From Rhodobiaceae bacterium UBA6963 (GTDB lineage: Bacteria > Pseudomonadota > Alphaproteobacteria > RS24): a stretch of DNA of 24,346 bases. Location: assembly GCA_002450335.1 (NCBI GenBank), contig DJZB01000022.1:50559-74904 (forward strand), written 5' to 3'. The first letter of the stretch is position 1. Each line of letters begins with the position of its first letter. Shown piece after piece: positions 1 to 9,010 of the stretch. The notes under the pieces are model-generated. The model ran no database searches. It saw nothing but the letters and a program-made list of their open reading frames with translations, and was not told the origin of the DNA. The position numbers and the translations under genes are program-made.

Positions 1-54
1 TAAGCTTAAAACCTTATTCCTGACTCATCTTAAGAAAGCTGATAATCTGCCGCC

Positions 55-762
55 ATGTCAATCTGGGGAAAATTTGCAGGTGCTGTTGTTGGGGCGTATC
101 TTGGTGGGCCTTTGGGAGCTATCGCGGGGACGGTTGCCGGTCATTATGCTTTTGATCGTGAGCTTGATAAAGAAGTTGCTTTCACTATCGCACTTATTGC
201 CTTGTCTGCAAAAATGGCAAAGGCAGATGGTATTGTTTCCCCTGTGGAAGTAGATGCTTTTTACCGTATTTGCCGCGTACCGGAAGGTGAGCAACGCAAT
301 GTCGCTCGTGTTTATAAGCTGGCGCAAGAAGATATTGCAGGTTTTGAAGCTTATGCGCGTCAGGTTGCAGAAATTTTTGCTGACCGCCCAAAAGTCTGTG
401 AAGATGTTCTGGATGCGTTGTTTTATATCGCTTATGCGGATGGCACGCTTAATCATGCTGAAGAAATATTCCTTCGCCGCGTGGCAGAAAATTTTGCGCT
501 CAATGAGGCCGACTTCACACGTATTCATGCTCGGCATAATCCTGATGTTTTTGACCCATTTGCAGTTTTGGGTATTGACCCTGAGGCCTCTTTTGATGTC
601 GCGCGATCTGCATGGTTAGATGCCTCGCGGGAAAATCACCCTGATCAATTGCAAGCGCGAGGAGTGCCGGTTGAAATTCTGCACTTGGCGAATGACCGAA
701 TGGCGATTATCAACAGTGCATGGGAAATGATTAGAAAAGAGCAGTTTAATAAAGATGTCTAA
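55..762 (+). CDS. DjlA-like co-chaperone: TerB domain plus C-terminal J domain
   Basis: 235 residues. Residues 7-34 are rich in Gly and Ala and weakly hydrophobic, and could associate with the membrane. Residues about 40-150 are helical and acidic with the two-lobed look of a TerB/DjlA-N domain, with two similar segments, AKADGIVSPVE near 55 and AYADGTLNHAE near 126. The C-terminus, about 167-232, is a J domain with its HPD motif at 195-197. In the family, the J domain stimulates the ATPase of DnaK-type Hsp70. The role of the TerB part is not settled. E. coli DjlA has a clear N-terminal membrane helix, which is replaced here by the glycine-rich segment. The last 8 bases overlap rpiA in another frame, so the two are probably translated together. 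The domain assignment is firm; the cellular role is inferred. Confidence 0.8.
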   Translation: MSIWGKFAGAVVGAYLGGPLGAIAGTVAGHYAFDRELDKEVAFTIALIALSAKMAKADGIVSPVEVDAFYRICRVPEGEQRNVARVYKLAQEDIAGFEAYARQVAEIFADRPKVCEDVLDALFYIAYADGTLNHAEEIFLRRVAENFALNEADFTRIHARHNPDVFDPFAVLGIDPEASFDVARSAWLDASRENHPDQLQARGVPVEILHLANDRMAIINSAWEMIRKEQFNKDV

Positions 763-1450
763 CAACGATGATTTAAAAAAACTGGCCGCACTTCGCGCTT
801 TGGAACTTGTCGCCCCTGGTATGAGGCTAGGTTTGGGTACCGGTTCAACAGCAAAACATTTTGTTGCAGGGCTAGGTGAAAAATGTGCAGGTGGGTTGGA
901 TGTCAGATGTGTGCCGACTTCCGAGGAAACCCGCCAACAAGCCGAAGGCTTAAATATCCCGCTTGCAAATCTTGATGAACTTGAAGGTTTAGATTTGACG
1001 GTGGATGGCGCCGATGAAATGGATGCAGGACTGTCACTTATTAAGGGTGGCGGTGCGGCTCTGCTTAGAGAGAAAATTGTAGCTGCGGCCTCGGCGCGTA
1101 TGATTGTAATTGCTGATGACAGCAAACTTGTTGAGCGTCTTGGTGCATTCCCTTTGCCTGTTGAAGTTAATCCGTTTGCGCACGAAACAACCGCGCAGAT
1201 GATTTGCAATGCCATTAGTGTCAATGGTTTGGCAGGCGATGTAACTTTGCGGGGCGCTGAAAATCCGGTTGTAACAGATGGCGGTCATTATATTTATGAC
1301 TGTGCTTTAGGGCAGATTGATGATGCAACCTCTCTCTCTGAAGCCTTGTTAAATATACCCGGTGTCGTTGAGCATGGTCTCTTTCTAGGTTTGGCGACCG
1401 GGGCAGTCATCGCGACCGAAACTGGCTTAAAGGAGTTCGGTGAATTATGA
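755..1450 (+). CDS. rpiA: Ribose-5-phosphate isomerase A
   Basis: Interconverts ribose 5-phosphate and ribulose 5-phosphate in the non-oxidative pentose phosphate pathway (cytosol). The 231 residues have the normal RpiA length. The phosphate-binding TGST is at 29-32, DGADE at 84-88 and the KGGGAALLREKIV block at 97-109. These supply the Asp, Lys97 and Glu106 positions that match the active-site Asp81/Asp84, Lys94 and Glu103 of the E. coli enzyme. DDSK follows at 121-124. The start overlaps the upstream djlA-like gene by 8 bases and the stop overlaps the gor start by 4 (ATGA), which suggests translational coupling of all three. Nothing is unusual in the protein. Confidence 0.95.
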   Translation: MSNNDDLKKLAALRALELVAPGMRLGLGTGSTAKHFVAGLGEKCAGGLDVRCVPTSEETRQQAEGLNIPLANLDELEGLDLTVDGADEMDAGLSLIKGGGAALLREKIVAAASARMIVIADDSKLVERLGAFPLPVEVNPFAHETTAQMICNAISVNGLAGDVTLRGAENPVVTDGGHYIYDCALGQIDDATSLSEALLNIPGVVEHGLFLGLATGAVIATETGLKEFGEL

Positions 1451-2796
1451 ATTTTGACTATGATCTATTTGTTATTGGTGCAGGAAGTGGTGGCGTTCGG
1501 GCGGCACGTATGAGTGCATCCCATGGCGCCAAAGTTGCCATTGCAGAAGAACACCGTGTTGGGGGTACATGTGTCATTAGAGGCTGCGTACCTAAAAAGC
1601 TTTTTGTTTACGCCAGTCATTTTGCCGAAGAATTTGAAGATGCTGTCGGTTTTGGCTGGGAGGTTGGTCAAAGCTCTTTTGACTGGCCAACGTTGATTGC
1701 CAATAAAGACACGGAAATTGACCGTCTAAACAAAATTTACATTAAGAATCTGGAAGCCTCCGGCGTGGAAATATTAAACGGCAGAGCCGTTTTCAAAGAC
1801 GCGCATACCATATTGCTGGATGGGCGTGAAATCACTGCAAATTATATTTTGATAGCTGTGGGTGCGACACCCTTCATGCCACAAATTGAGGGTATTGAAC
1901 ACGCCATTAGTTCCAATGAAGCTTTTTATTTAAAAGACTTTCCGTCTGATATTACGATTGTAGGCGGCGGGTATATTGCTGTTGAATTTGCCGGTATATT
2001 CAACGGGCTTGGCGCGAATGTAACTCTTATCTATCGCGGTGAAGAAATTTTGCGTGGCTTTGACGGTGATATTTGTAGGCATGTTCAAGAAGAAATGATT
2101 AAAAAAGGTGTGGATGTTCAAACTCAAAATGACGTCACTTCTATTCAGAAAGACGGGAAGGGTTTTGTAGTTACCTTTAAAAATGGGACGCGCCGGGAAA
2201 CATCATGTGTGATGTATGCGACGGGTCGGGTGCCATATGTTCAAGAGTTAGGGCTAGATACTGTCGGGGTTCAACTTGGAGCAAAAGGTGAAATTAAAGT
2301 TGATGCTTACTCCCAAACCACAGTGGACAATATCTACGCTGTTGGTGACGTGACAGATCGAAGCCAACTTACGCCCATTGCCATCAGAGAAGGCGCGGCT
2401 TTTGCTGAAACTGTTTTTAACGACAAACCGCTTGCTGTAGATCATTCCAATATCCCCACAGCTGTTTTTTCTCAACCGCCTGTGGGGACTGTCGGCATGA
2501 CCGAAGAAGAAGCCAGAGATAATAAGTTTGACGTTGATATTTATAAATCCGTGTTCCGACCAATGAAACACACATTATCCGGCCGTGATGAAAAGACACT
2601 TATGAAACTCATTGTAGACCGCAATACTGATAAAGTCCTCGGTCTTCACATTGTCGGCCCTGATAGTGGGGAAATGATTCAGGCTTTTGGTATTGCCGTG
2701 AAAATGGGTGCAACCAAGTCGCAATTTGATGAGACTGTCGCTGTGCACCCAACAGCGGCAGAAGAGCTTGTCACAATGAAGCAACTGGTAAGCTAA
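1447..2796 (+). CDS. gor: Glutathione-disulfide reductase (NADPH)
   Basis: FAD enzyme that reduces glutathione disulfide with NADPH to keep the cytosolic thiol pool reduced. 449 residues, normal length. The FAD-binding GAGSGG is at 11-16. The redox-active disulfide lies in GGTCVIRGCVPKK, with Cys42 and Cys47. The second nucleotide fold starts with GGGYIA at 173-178. Arg197 and Arg203 sit at the spacing of the two arginines that give E. coli Gor its NADPH preference. The C-terminal HPTAAEE places the proton-relay His434 and Glu439. Together these separate it from lipoamide dehydrogenase and mercuric reductase. The ATG overlaps the rpiA stop. It converges on the DAHP synthase gene with only 22 bases between the stop codons. 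Confidence 0.93.
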   Translation: MNFDYDLFVIGAGSGGVRAARMSASHGAKVAIAEEHRVGGTCVIRGCVPKKLFVYASHFAEEFEDAVGFGWEVGQSSFDWPTLIANKDTEIDRLNKIYIKNLEASGVEILNGRAVFKDAHTILLDGREITANYILIAVGATPFMPQIEGIEHAISSNEAFYLKDFPSDITIVGGGYIAVEFAGIFNGLGANVTLIYRGEEILRGFDGDICRHVQEEMIKKGVDVQTQNDVTSIQKDGKGFVVTFKNGTRRETSCVMYATGRVPYVQELGLDTVGVQLGAKGEIKVDAYSQTTVDNIYAVGDVTDRSQLTPIAIREGAAFAETVFNDKPLAVDHSNIPTAVFSQPPVGTVGMTEEEARDNKFDVDIYKSVFRPMKHTLSGRDEKTLMKLIVDRNTDKVLGLHIVGPDSGEMIQAFGIAVKMGATKSQFDETVAVHPTAAEELVTMKQLVS

Positions 2797-2818
2797 AATA
2801 GAAAATTAAATTTCTAAA

Positions 2819-4183
2819 TTAAGCGACTTTCGTATTTTCTTCGTGGTGGCGTTTCAGTTTCTCACTGATAAGGAAAGCTAGCTCAAGTGCTTGTGAACCG
2901 TTAAGGCGTGGGTCACAATGTGTGTGATAACGGCTGGATAAATCTGCTTCTGTAATCGCCTGTGCTCCACCCAAACATTCAGTCACATTTTGACCTGTCA
3001 TTTCAAAGTGGATGCCGCCAGGATGTGTGCCTTCTGCTTGGTGAACGCTGATAAACTGTTCCACTTCTGTCAGAATACGATCTACAGGGCGTGTCTTATA
3101 ACCATTGGAAGCCTTGATTGTATTGCCGTGCATTGGATCGCATGACCAGACAACTTTACGGCCTTCAGTTTTGACTTTTCTGATAAGAGCCGGAAGATGA
3201 TCCTCAACCTTATCATGACCAAATCTTGAAATAAGCGTTATACGTCCCGGTTCATTGTCGGGATTAAGCTTATCAAGAAGTGTGATTAACTCTTCAGGGT
3301 CTAGACTTGGCCCACACTTCAACCCGATCGGGTTTTTAATACCTGATAAAAATTCGACATGGGCGCTATCCGGCTGTCGGGTACGGTCACCAATCCACAG
3401 CATGTGCGCGGATGTATCGTAGAAATCGCCGCTGGTGCTGTCGAGACGGGTCAAAGCTTGTTCGTAGACAAGTAACAACGCTTCATGGCTTGTGTAAAAA
3501 TCAACCATGCCCATTTGCGGCGCGGTAATGCTGTTAATCCCGCAGGCATTCATAAAGCTCATTGCGGCGTCAATCTGGTCAGCAATCTCCTGATAGCGTT
3601 CGCCTTGCGGACTTTCTGCCACAAAGCCGAGATTCCAGCGATGAACTTCATTCAAATCTGCATACCCCCCCTTGGCAAAGGCGCGGAGTAAATTCAATGT
3701 CGAGGCAGATTGTCTGTAAGCAGATATCTGTCTGGTCGGGTCGGGGACACGAGCTTCTTCGGTAAATTCAATACCATTAATAATGTCGCCGCGGTAACTT
3801 GGCAGTTCAACTCCATCTAGAGTTTCTGTGTCAGCAGAGCGCGGCTTGGCAAATTGACCGGCAATTCGTCCGACTTTAACAACAGGGAGTTTCGTGCCAA
3901 AAGTCAGCACCACAGCCATTTGAAGCATGACGCGGAATGTGTCACGGATATAGTCTGCCTGATGTTCTGCAAAGCTTTCAGCACAATCTCCACCTTGAAG
4001 CAAAAAAGCCTCTCCATTACAGACACTCGCCAGTTGGTTTTTTAAATTCCTTGCTTCACCAGCAAAAACCAGAGGCGGATAACCTGCAAGGCGCTCTTCC
4101 ACGTCTTTTAATGCTTTTTTATCGTCATAAGTTGGCACTTGCTTGACAGGCTTGTTGCGCCAACTATCTGGAGACCAGTTCAT
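2819..4183 (-). CDS. aroG: Class II 3-deoxy-D-arabino-heptulosonate 7-phosphate synthase
   Basis: Condenses phosphoenolpyruvate and erythrose 4-phosphate, the first step of the shikimate pathway. 454 residues, typical for the class II (plant/Mycobacterium-type) enzyme. Visible class II blocks are QGGDCAES (63-70), GRIAGQFAKPRS (105-116), GLKCGPSLDPEE (287-298), SRFGHDKVEDHLP (319-331), CDPMHGNT (348-355) and FEMTGQNVTEC (393-403). Cys67, His352, Glu394 and Asp424 match, with the same spacing between the last three, the metal ligands known in the M. tuberculosis enzyme. The extended N-terminal regulatory region of the mycobacterial form is mostly absent, so its inhibition by aromatic amino acids may differ (inference). 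The gene is alone on this strand and divergent from nadE. The symbol is used loosely, since class II enzymes are named aroG, aroF or aroH in different annotations. Confidence 0.95.
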   Translation of the reverse strand: MNWSPDSWRNKPVKQVPTYDDKKALKDVEERLAGYPPLVFAGEARNLKNQLASVCNGEAFLLQGGDCAESFAEHQADYIRDTFRVMLQMAVVLTFGTKLPVVKVGRIAGQFAKPRSADTETLDGVELPSYRGDIINGIEFTEEARVPDPTRQISAYRQSASTLNLLRAFAKGGYADLNEVHRWNLGFVAESPQGERYQEIADQIDAAMSFMNACGINSITAPQMGMVDFYTSHEALLLVYEQALTRLDSTSGDFYDTSAHMLWIGDRTRQPDSAHVEFLSGIKNPIGLKCGPSLDPEELITLLDKLNPDNEPGRITLISRFGHDKVEDHLPALIRKVKTEGRKVVWSCDPMHGNTIKASNGYKTRPVDRILTEVEQFISVHQAEGTHPGGIHFEMTGQNVTECLGGAQAITEADLSSRYHTHCDPRLNGSQALELAFLISEKLKRHHEENTKVA

Positions 4184-4246
4184 CTTGTAACCTTATCTAA
4201 CCTATTGCGGCTTTAACCTATTTAGATTTGCCTATTTTCAACTTTC

Positions 4247-4269
4247 TTTTGTCAGCTTTTTAGACAAAA
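4247..4269. promoter_or_regulatory. Inverted repeat in the aroG-nadE divergent intergenic region
   Basis: The arms TTTTGTC (4247-4253) and GACAAAA (4263-4269) are perfect complements around a 9-base spacer. They lie in the 143-base gap between the two divergent start codons, 64 bases from the DAHP synthase start and 57 from the nadE start. This could be an operator or part of a promoter. I see no clear -35/-10 pair to anchor it, and the AT-rich setting makes chance repeats likely. Confidence 0.25.
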
Positions 4270-4326
4270 TTCAAGAGGGTGGAGGTTGGGCTTGTTCTCA
4301 GCCGTGACTAACGCTAAATACCTGCT

Positions 4327-6006
4327 ATGGAAGAAAAAATAACCATAACGCTGGCACAGCTAAATCCTAAGGTCGGAGATGTCTCCGGCAATGCGGATTT
4401 ATTGCGTGCTGCGCGCGCTGAAGCAGCTAAGGACGGCTCTGATTTTGTTGTCGTTAGTGAGTTATTTTTATGTGGCTACCCACCTGAAGACTTGGTTATG
4501 AAACGGGCTTTTGTCCGCTATATCAAGGATATTGCTAATAACCTTGTTGCTGAAACTGCTGACGGTGGACCTGCTTATATCTTTGGTTTGCCATATGAGG
4601 AAGATGGCGCACTTTATAATAGTGTCATGGTGGCAGAAGGTGGGCGCAGTCATATTCGTCATAAAGTGCATTTGCCAAATTATTCAGTTTTTGACGAAAA
4701 ACGACTGTTTCGTGCCGGAAAATTACCTGACCCTGTCACCGTCTCCACATCATCAGGTGATTTGAAGATAGGTTTGCCGATTTGCGAAGATATTTGGTTT
4801 GAAGATGTGTGTGCGCATCTGAAATCCAGTGGTGCGCAAATTCTAATATCGCCAAATGGCTCACCCTATGAGACAGGTAAACCGGAAAGACGACTGGTGC
4901 ATGCCTTAGCTCGAAGTCGTGCCACCGATTTGCCTCTGGTCTATGTGAACCAACTGGGTGGTCAAGATGAGTTGGTCTTTGACGGCGCAAGCTTTGTGAT
5001 GTCATCGGCTGGTGAAGTGCAGGTACAATTACCGGCTTGGCAGCAAGATATTGTGCATACTGACTGGATTTTATCTGAGGAAACAGCCAGATGCTTAAGT
5101 GACCAGACAACCCCATTGGAAGAGGGGTTGGCTGCTACTTATCAAGCCGCGATGTTGGGTCTGAGGGATTATGTTCGCAAAAACGGCTTTCCAAGTGTTT
5201 TACTGGGTCTATCAGGTGGTATTGACAGTGCAATTTGCGCAGCATTAGCCGCTGATGCATTGGGGCCTGAACACGTGCATTGCATTATGTTGCCTTCTAA
5301 ATTTACCTCTCAAGAAAGCCTTGATGACGCAAAAGAATGTGCTGATTTGCTCGGTGTGAAGCTTGATGAAGTTTCGATTGAAGACAGCGTCGGCGTGCTG
5401 GAGGGGTCATTGTCATCACTGTTTGGTGATTTACCTAATGATATTACTGAGGAAAATATTCAATCGCGATTGCGCGGTACATTGCTGATGGCGCTATCGA
5501 ATAAATTTGGTTCGATGGTGGTTACGACAGGTAACAAGTCCGAAGTGTCTGTTGGTTATGCGACGCTTTACGGTGATATGAATGGTGGTTTCAATCCAAT
5601 TAAAGATATTTATAAAACAGAAATTTTTGCGCTTGCCACATGGCGCAATTCACATTTCCCTGTTGGCGCTTTGGGGCAGAAGGGAAAAGTCATTCCTGTT
5701 TCCATCATCGAAAAACCGCCAACGGCTGAATTGCGGGATAATCAGAGAGACGAAGATAGTTTACCTCCTTATGACGCGCTGGATGATATATTGTCAGGGC
5801 TTGTTGAAGAGGAACTTGGCTTTGATGAGATTGTTTCAAGAGGGCATGATCCTGACACGGTGAAACGCATTGAGCATTTGTTGTACATCTCAGAATATAA
5901 GAGGCGTCAGGCTGCACCTGGTGTCAAAATAGGCCACCGAAATTTTGGGCGGGACCGTCGTTACCCAATTACAAACGGTTTTAGAAACGCGCGCCTCAAG
6001 GGCTGA
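4327..6006 (+). CDS. nadE: Glutamine-dependent NAD+ synthetase
   Basis: Amidates nicotinic acid adenine dinucleotide to NAD+ with ATP, using ammonia released from glutamine. Two domains are visible in the 559 residues. The N-terminal carbon-nitrogen hydrolase domain has the Glu45 (SELFLCGYP), Lys113 (HKVHLPNY) and Cys153 (PICEDIW) triad that makes it a glutaminase. The C-terminal synthetase domain has the ATP-pyrophosphatase P-loop SGGIDS at 296-301 and the TGNKSE block further on. The length fits the two-domain bacterial form rather than the roughly 275-residue ammonia-dependent form. No good Shine-Dalgarno sequence precedes the ATG, but the N-terminus begins directly with the first nitrilase strand, which supports this start. 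gltX follows 14 bases later, so they are probably co-transcribed. Confidence 0.95.
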   Translation: MEEKITITLAQLNPKVGDVSGNADLLRAARAEAAKDGSDFVVVSELFLCGYPPEDLVMKRAFVRYIKDIANNLVAETADGGPAYIFGLPYEEDGALYNSVMVAEGGRSHIRHKVHLPNYSVFDEKRLFRAGKLPDPVTVSTSSGDLKIGLPICEDIWFEDVCAHLKSSGAQILISPNGSPYETGKPERRLVHALARSRATDLPLVYVNQLGGQDELVFDGASFVMSSAGEVQVQLPAWQQDIVHTDWILSEETARCLSDQTTPLEEGLAATYQAAMLGLRDYVRKNGFPSVLLGLSGGIDSAICAALAADALGPEHVHCIMLPSKFTSQESLDDAKECADLLGVKLDEVSIEDSVGVLEGSLSSLFGDLPNDITEENIQSRLRGTLLMALSNKFGSMVVTTGNKSEVSVGYATLYGDMNGGFNPIKDIYKTEIFALATWRNSHFPVGALGQKGKVIPVSIIEKPPTAELRDNQRDEDSLPPYDALDDILSGLVEEELGFDEIVSRGHDPDTVKRIEHLLYISEYKRRQAAPGVKIGHRNFGRDRRYPITNGFRNARLKG

Positions 6007-6020
6007 AGAAAGGTTCAATA

Positions 6021-7379
6021 ATGTCAATAATCACTCGCTTTGCGCCAAGCCCGACCGGTCGTCTGCATGTCGGCAATGCCAGAACCGCATTGTTTTGTGC
6101 GCTTTTTGCTAAAGCCAATGGTGGGCAATTCATGCTGCGTTTGGATGATACTGATGCAGAAAGATCTACTGAAGCTTTTGCACAAGGCATCGTTGATGAT
6201 TTAACATGGCTTGGTTTGCCATATGATTTAACTGCTAAGCAATCTGACCGTTTTGAAGCCTATGATGCAGCTTTTAACAAGCTCAAAGAGATGGGATTGG
6301 TTTACGCATGTTATGAAACGCCTGATGAACTGGACTTGAAACGTAAACGCCAGCGCGCCAGAGGTAAGCCACCGGTTTATGACCGCGCAGCTTTGGAACT
6401 TAGTGACGAAGAAAAAACCAAACTTGAGGCAGAGGGTCGGTCGCCGCATTGGCGTTTTAAATTATCCGGTAATAAAGTGAGTTGGCAGGATCTGGTGCGA
6501 GGCGATCAGCTTGTGGATACATCCAGCCTTTCCGACCCTGTGCTTGTTCGTGCTGACGGAACATATCTCTATACTTTACCAAGCGTGGTGGATGACCTCG
6601 ATTTCAACATAACGCACATTATTCGCGGTGAAGATCATGTCACAAATTCTGCGGCTCAAATTGAATTGATAGCTGCACTTGCCGGAGAGGGGGGGGATAT
6701 TCCTGTCTTCGCGCATCATCCGTTATTGGTAATGGCTGACGGGAGTGCGCTGTCCAAACGACTTGGGTCACTATCTCTCGAGTCTTTGAGAGAAGACGGC
6801 ATAGACCCGATGTCGATAAACAGTTTGATTGCTCGGCTCGGCACCCCTGACCCTGTGGAAGCACATACAGAGATGGCGCCGATTGTTGCGGGGTTTGATT
6901 TGACGCGCCTAGGCAGAGCACCTGCGCGCTTTGACCCGGCTGAATTGCATAGGTTGAATGTTAAATTATTGCAAAGTTTACCCTATGAGAAAGTTGCAGA
7001 TAAATTGTTATCTCTCGGTGTTAATTGTGATGATAAGCAAACCGGCACATTATTCTGGGAGACCGTGAAGGGAAATATCGACAAGCTAGAGGACGCTGTT
7101 GCACTTTGGCAGATTATTCAAGGTCCTGTTGAAAGTTTGATTGACTCTGAAGATCGAGAGTATCTTGATACGGCAATGGACTGTTTGCCTGTTGAGCCAT
7201 GGGACGAAACAAGCTGGTCACAATGGACGACAGAGCTGAAAAAATCTTCTGGTCGCAAAGGTAAAGAGCTTTTCATGCCACTTCGTAAAGCTCTTACAGG
7301 CCAGGCACACGGACCTGAAATGCAAAACCTGTTGTTGCTTATCGGCCCGACGCATGTCAAGAATCGTCTCAAGGGATAA
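6021..7379 (+). CDS. gltX: Glutamyl-tRNA synthetase (ALSKR-type)
   Basis: Class I aminoacyl-tRNA synthetase that charges tRNA with glutamate. 452 residues. The first signature is FAPSPTGRLHVGN (7-19), where HVGN is the HIGH motif. The KMSKS equivalent is LSKRL at 244-248, within GSALSKRLGS. The anticodon-binding part, from about 310 on, is short and divergent. Alphaproteobacteria often carry two GluRS genes, and the form with ALSKR and about 450 residues is one of the two types. In such organisms Gln-tRNA(Gln) is usually made from misacylated Glu-tRNA(Gln) by GatCAB, so its tRNA specificity cannot be read from this window. A purine-rich AGAAAGG at 6007-6013 lies 7 bases before the ATG. It sits between nadE and cimA with gaps of 14 and 11 bases. 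Confidence 0.93.
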   Translation: MSIITRFAPSPTGRLHVGNARTALFCALFAKANGGQFMLRLDDTDAERSTEAFAQGIVDDLTWLGLPYDLTAKQSDRFEAYDAAFNKLKEMGLVYACYETPDELDLKRKRQRARGKPPVYDRAALELSDEEKTKLEAEGRSPHWRFKLSGNKVSWQDLVRGDQLVDTSSLSDPVLVRADGTYLYTLPSVVDDLDFNITHIIRGEDHVTNSAAQIELIAALAGEGGDIPVFAHHPLLVMADGSALSKRLGSLSLESLREDGIDPMSINSLIARLGTPDPVEAHTEMAPIVAGFDLTRLGRAPARFDPAELHRLNVKLLQSLPYEKVADKLLSLGVNCDDKQTGTLFWETVKGNIDKLEDAVALWQIIQGPVESLIDSEDREYLDTAMDCLPVEPWDETSWSQWTTELKKSSGRKGKELFMPLRKALTGQAHGPEMQNLLLLIGPTHVKNRLKG

Positions 7380-7390
7380 TTATTGAGACA

Positions 7391-9010
7391 ATGAGTGAAG
7401 ATAACAGCCTTGAAAGGCTCTACTTATTTGACACAACTCTGAGAGACGGGCAGCAGACTGCTGGCGTGGACTTTTCTGTTGATGATAAAATCACCATTGC
7501 CAAGACGTTGGATGAATTGGGGTTGGATTATGTTGAGGGCGGCTATCCAGGTGCCAACCCGACGGATACAAACTTTTTCTCTAAGTCACATAATTTGTCT
7601 CAAGCAAAAATGACCGCTTTCGGCATGACAAAACGTGCCGGAAGGTCGGCCGCTAATGATCCTGGGCTAGCTCAAATTCTGGGTGCCGAGGCTCAGGCTG
7701 TTTGTCTGGTAGCGAAAAGTTGGGATTATCATGTTGATGTTGCGCTAAATATCAGCCTGGAAGAAAACCTTGAATGTATTTCTGAAAGCGTAAAAGCCAT
7801 CCTTGAACTTGATAAAGAAGCAATGATTGACTGTGAGCATTTCTTTGATGGGTATAAAGCAAATTCTGATTACGCATTAACCTGCATTGAGGCAGCGCTT
7901 GAAGCCGGTGCACGCTGGGCAGTGTTATGCGATACGAATGGCGGCACATTACCGGGTGATGTTTATGACATTGTTACAGCGCTTTCGGCGCGATTTCCCG
8001 GTGACAGGCTTGGCATCCATGCGCACAACGATACTGAAAACGCAGTTTCCAATTCTCTCGCAGCCATTGATGGTGGTGTCCGTCAGGTACAGGGTACTTT
8101 AAACGGCCTTGGCGAGCGATGCGGCAATGCGAATATGGTTTCGCTTATCCCAAGTTTGCTTTTGAAGCCCGGCTATGCCGATAAATATAAAACCGGTATT
8201 GATATAGCCAACTTGAGTAAACTCAAGAAAACCTCGCTTTTGTTGGATGATATTCTTAATCGAACTCCCAACCGTCATGCACCTTATGTCGGAGATAATG
8301 CCTTTGCCCATAAAGGGGGGATTCATGTTTCTGCTGTCATGAAGGACCCTTCCACTTATGAGCATGTTGACCCGGAAATAGTTGGTAATGCCCGTATTAT
8401 TCTAGTTTCAGACCAAGCGGGCCGAAGTAATATTCTGGCGCGCCTTGAGTCAGCCGGCATTTCTGTTGGTGAAGATAATTCTGCAGTAGAGCGCATCCTG
8501 TCCGGCATTAAGCATAAAGAACTGGAGGGTTATAGCTTCGACAGTGCCGGCGCGTCTTTTGAATTGCTGGCACATGAAATGCTGGGAACATTGCCTACAT
8601 ATTTTAATGTACTGAGTTATGAGGTGAAAGTCGCATGGGATGAAGCCAATCCCGAACCTCGCGCTACGGCAGAAGTTAGTTTGAATATTGACGGGCAGAG
8701 CGTCACCACAACCGGTGAGGGTAACGGCCCGGTTAATGCACTAGACATGGCCATTCGAGCAGATTTGAGACGTTACGCACCATATCTCACTGATATGCGC
8801 CTCGTAGATTTCAAAGTGCGTATCCTGAATACCGGTACCGGCGCAGTCACTCGGGTGTTGATTGAAAGTTCTGATGGTGAAGGACATTCATGGCGAACTG
8901 TCGGAGTGTCAGAAAACATTGTTGCTGCCAGCTTTCATGCGCTTCATGACAGTATTGTCTATAAGCTTCTGAAAGAAGGCGTCTCCGCGAACCCTGTTGA
9001 CGCCGATTAA
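7391..9010 (+). CDS. cimA: (R)-citramalate synthase
   Basis: Condenses acetyl-CoA and pyruvate to (R)-citramalate, the entry to the threonine-independent route to 2-oxobutyrate and isoleucine. 539 residues. The DTTLRDGQQ motif (14-22) contains the catalytic Arg18/Asp19, followed by YVEGGYPGANPTDT (48-60), which is characteristic of the CimA branch. The metal-binding HAHND is at 210-214 and GTLNGLGERCGNANM at 235-249. The C-terminal part from about 370 is the LeuA-type regulatory domain, usually the site of isoleucine feedback inhibition in the family. 2-Isopropylmalate and homocitrate synthases are the alternatives. The EGGYPGANPTDT segment and the length favour CimA. The stop codon interlocks with that of the convergent LOG gene. 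Confidence 0.9.
   Translation: MSEDNSLERLYLFDTTLRDGQQTAGVDFSVDDKITIAKTLDELGLDYVEGGYPGANPTDTNFFSKSHNLSQAKMTAFGMTKRAGRSAANDPGLAQILGAEAQAVCLVAKSWDYHVDVALNISLEENLECISESVKAILELDKEAMIDCEHFFDGYKANSDYALTCIEAALEAGARWAVLCDTNGGTLPGDVYDIVTALSARFPGDRLGIHAHNDTENAVSNSLAAIDGGVRQVQGTLNGLGERCGNANMVSLIPSLLLKPGYADKYKTGIDIANLSKLKKTSLLLDDILNRTPNRHAPYVGDNAFAHKGGIHVSAVMKDPSTYEHVDPEIVGNARIILVSDQAGRSNILARLESAGISVGEDNSAVERILSGIKHKELEGYSFDSAGASFELLAHEMLGTLPTYFNVLSYEVKVAWDEANPEPRATAEVSLNIDGQSVTTTGEGNGPVNALDMAIRADLRRYAPYLTDMRLVDFKVRILNTGTGAVTRVLIESSDGEGHSWRTVGVSENIVAASFHALHDSIVYKLLKEGVSANPVDAD

Noticed and set aside
616..1224. 202-residue open frame on the minus strand across rpiA
   Set aside because: It lies wholly within the rpiA region, has a Ser/Pro-rich composition with no domain, and no ribosome site; a shadow of the real gene.
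2799..2816. TAGAAA/TTTCTA inverted repeat between gor and aroG as a bidirectional terminator
   Set aside because: Only A-T rich, six pairs with one G-C each side and no T-run; too weak to call.
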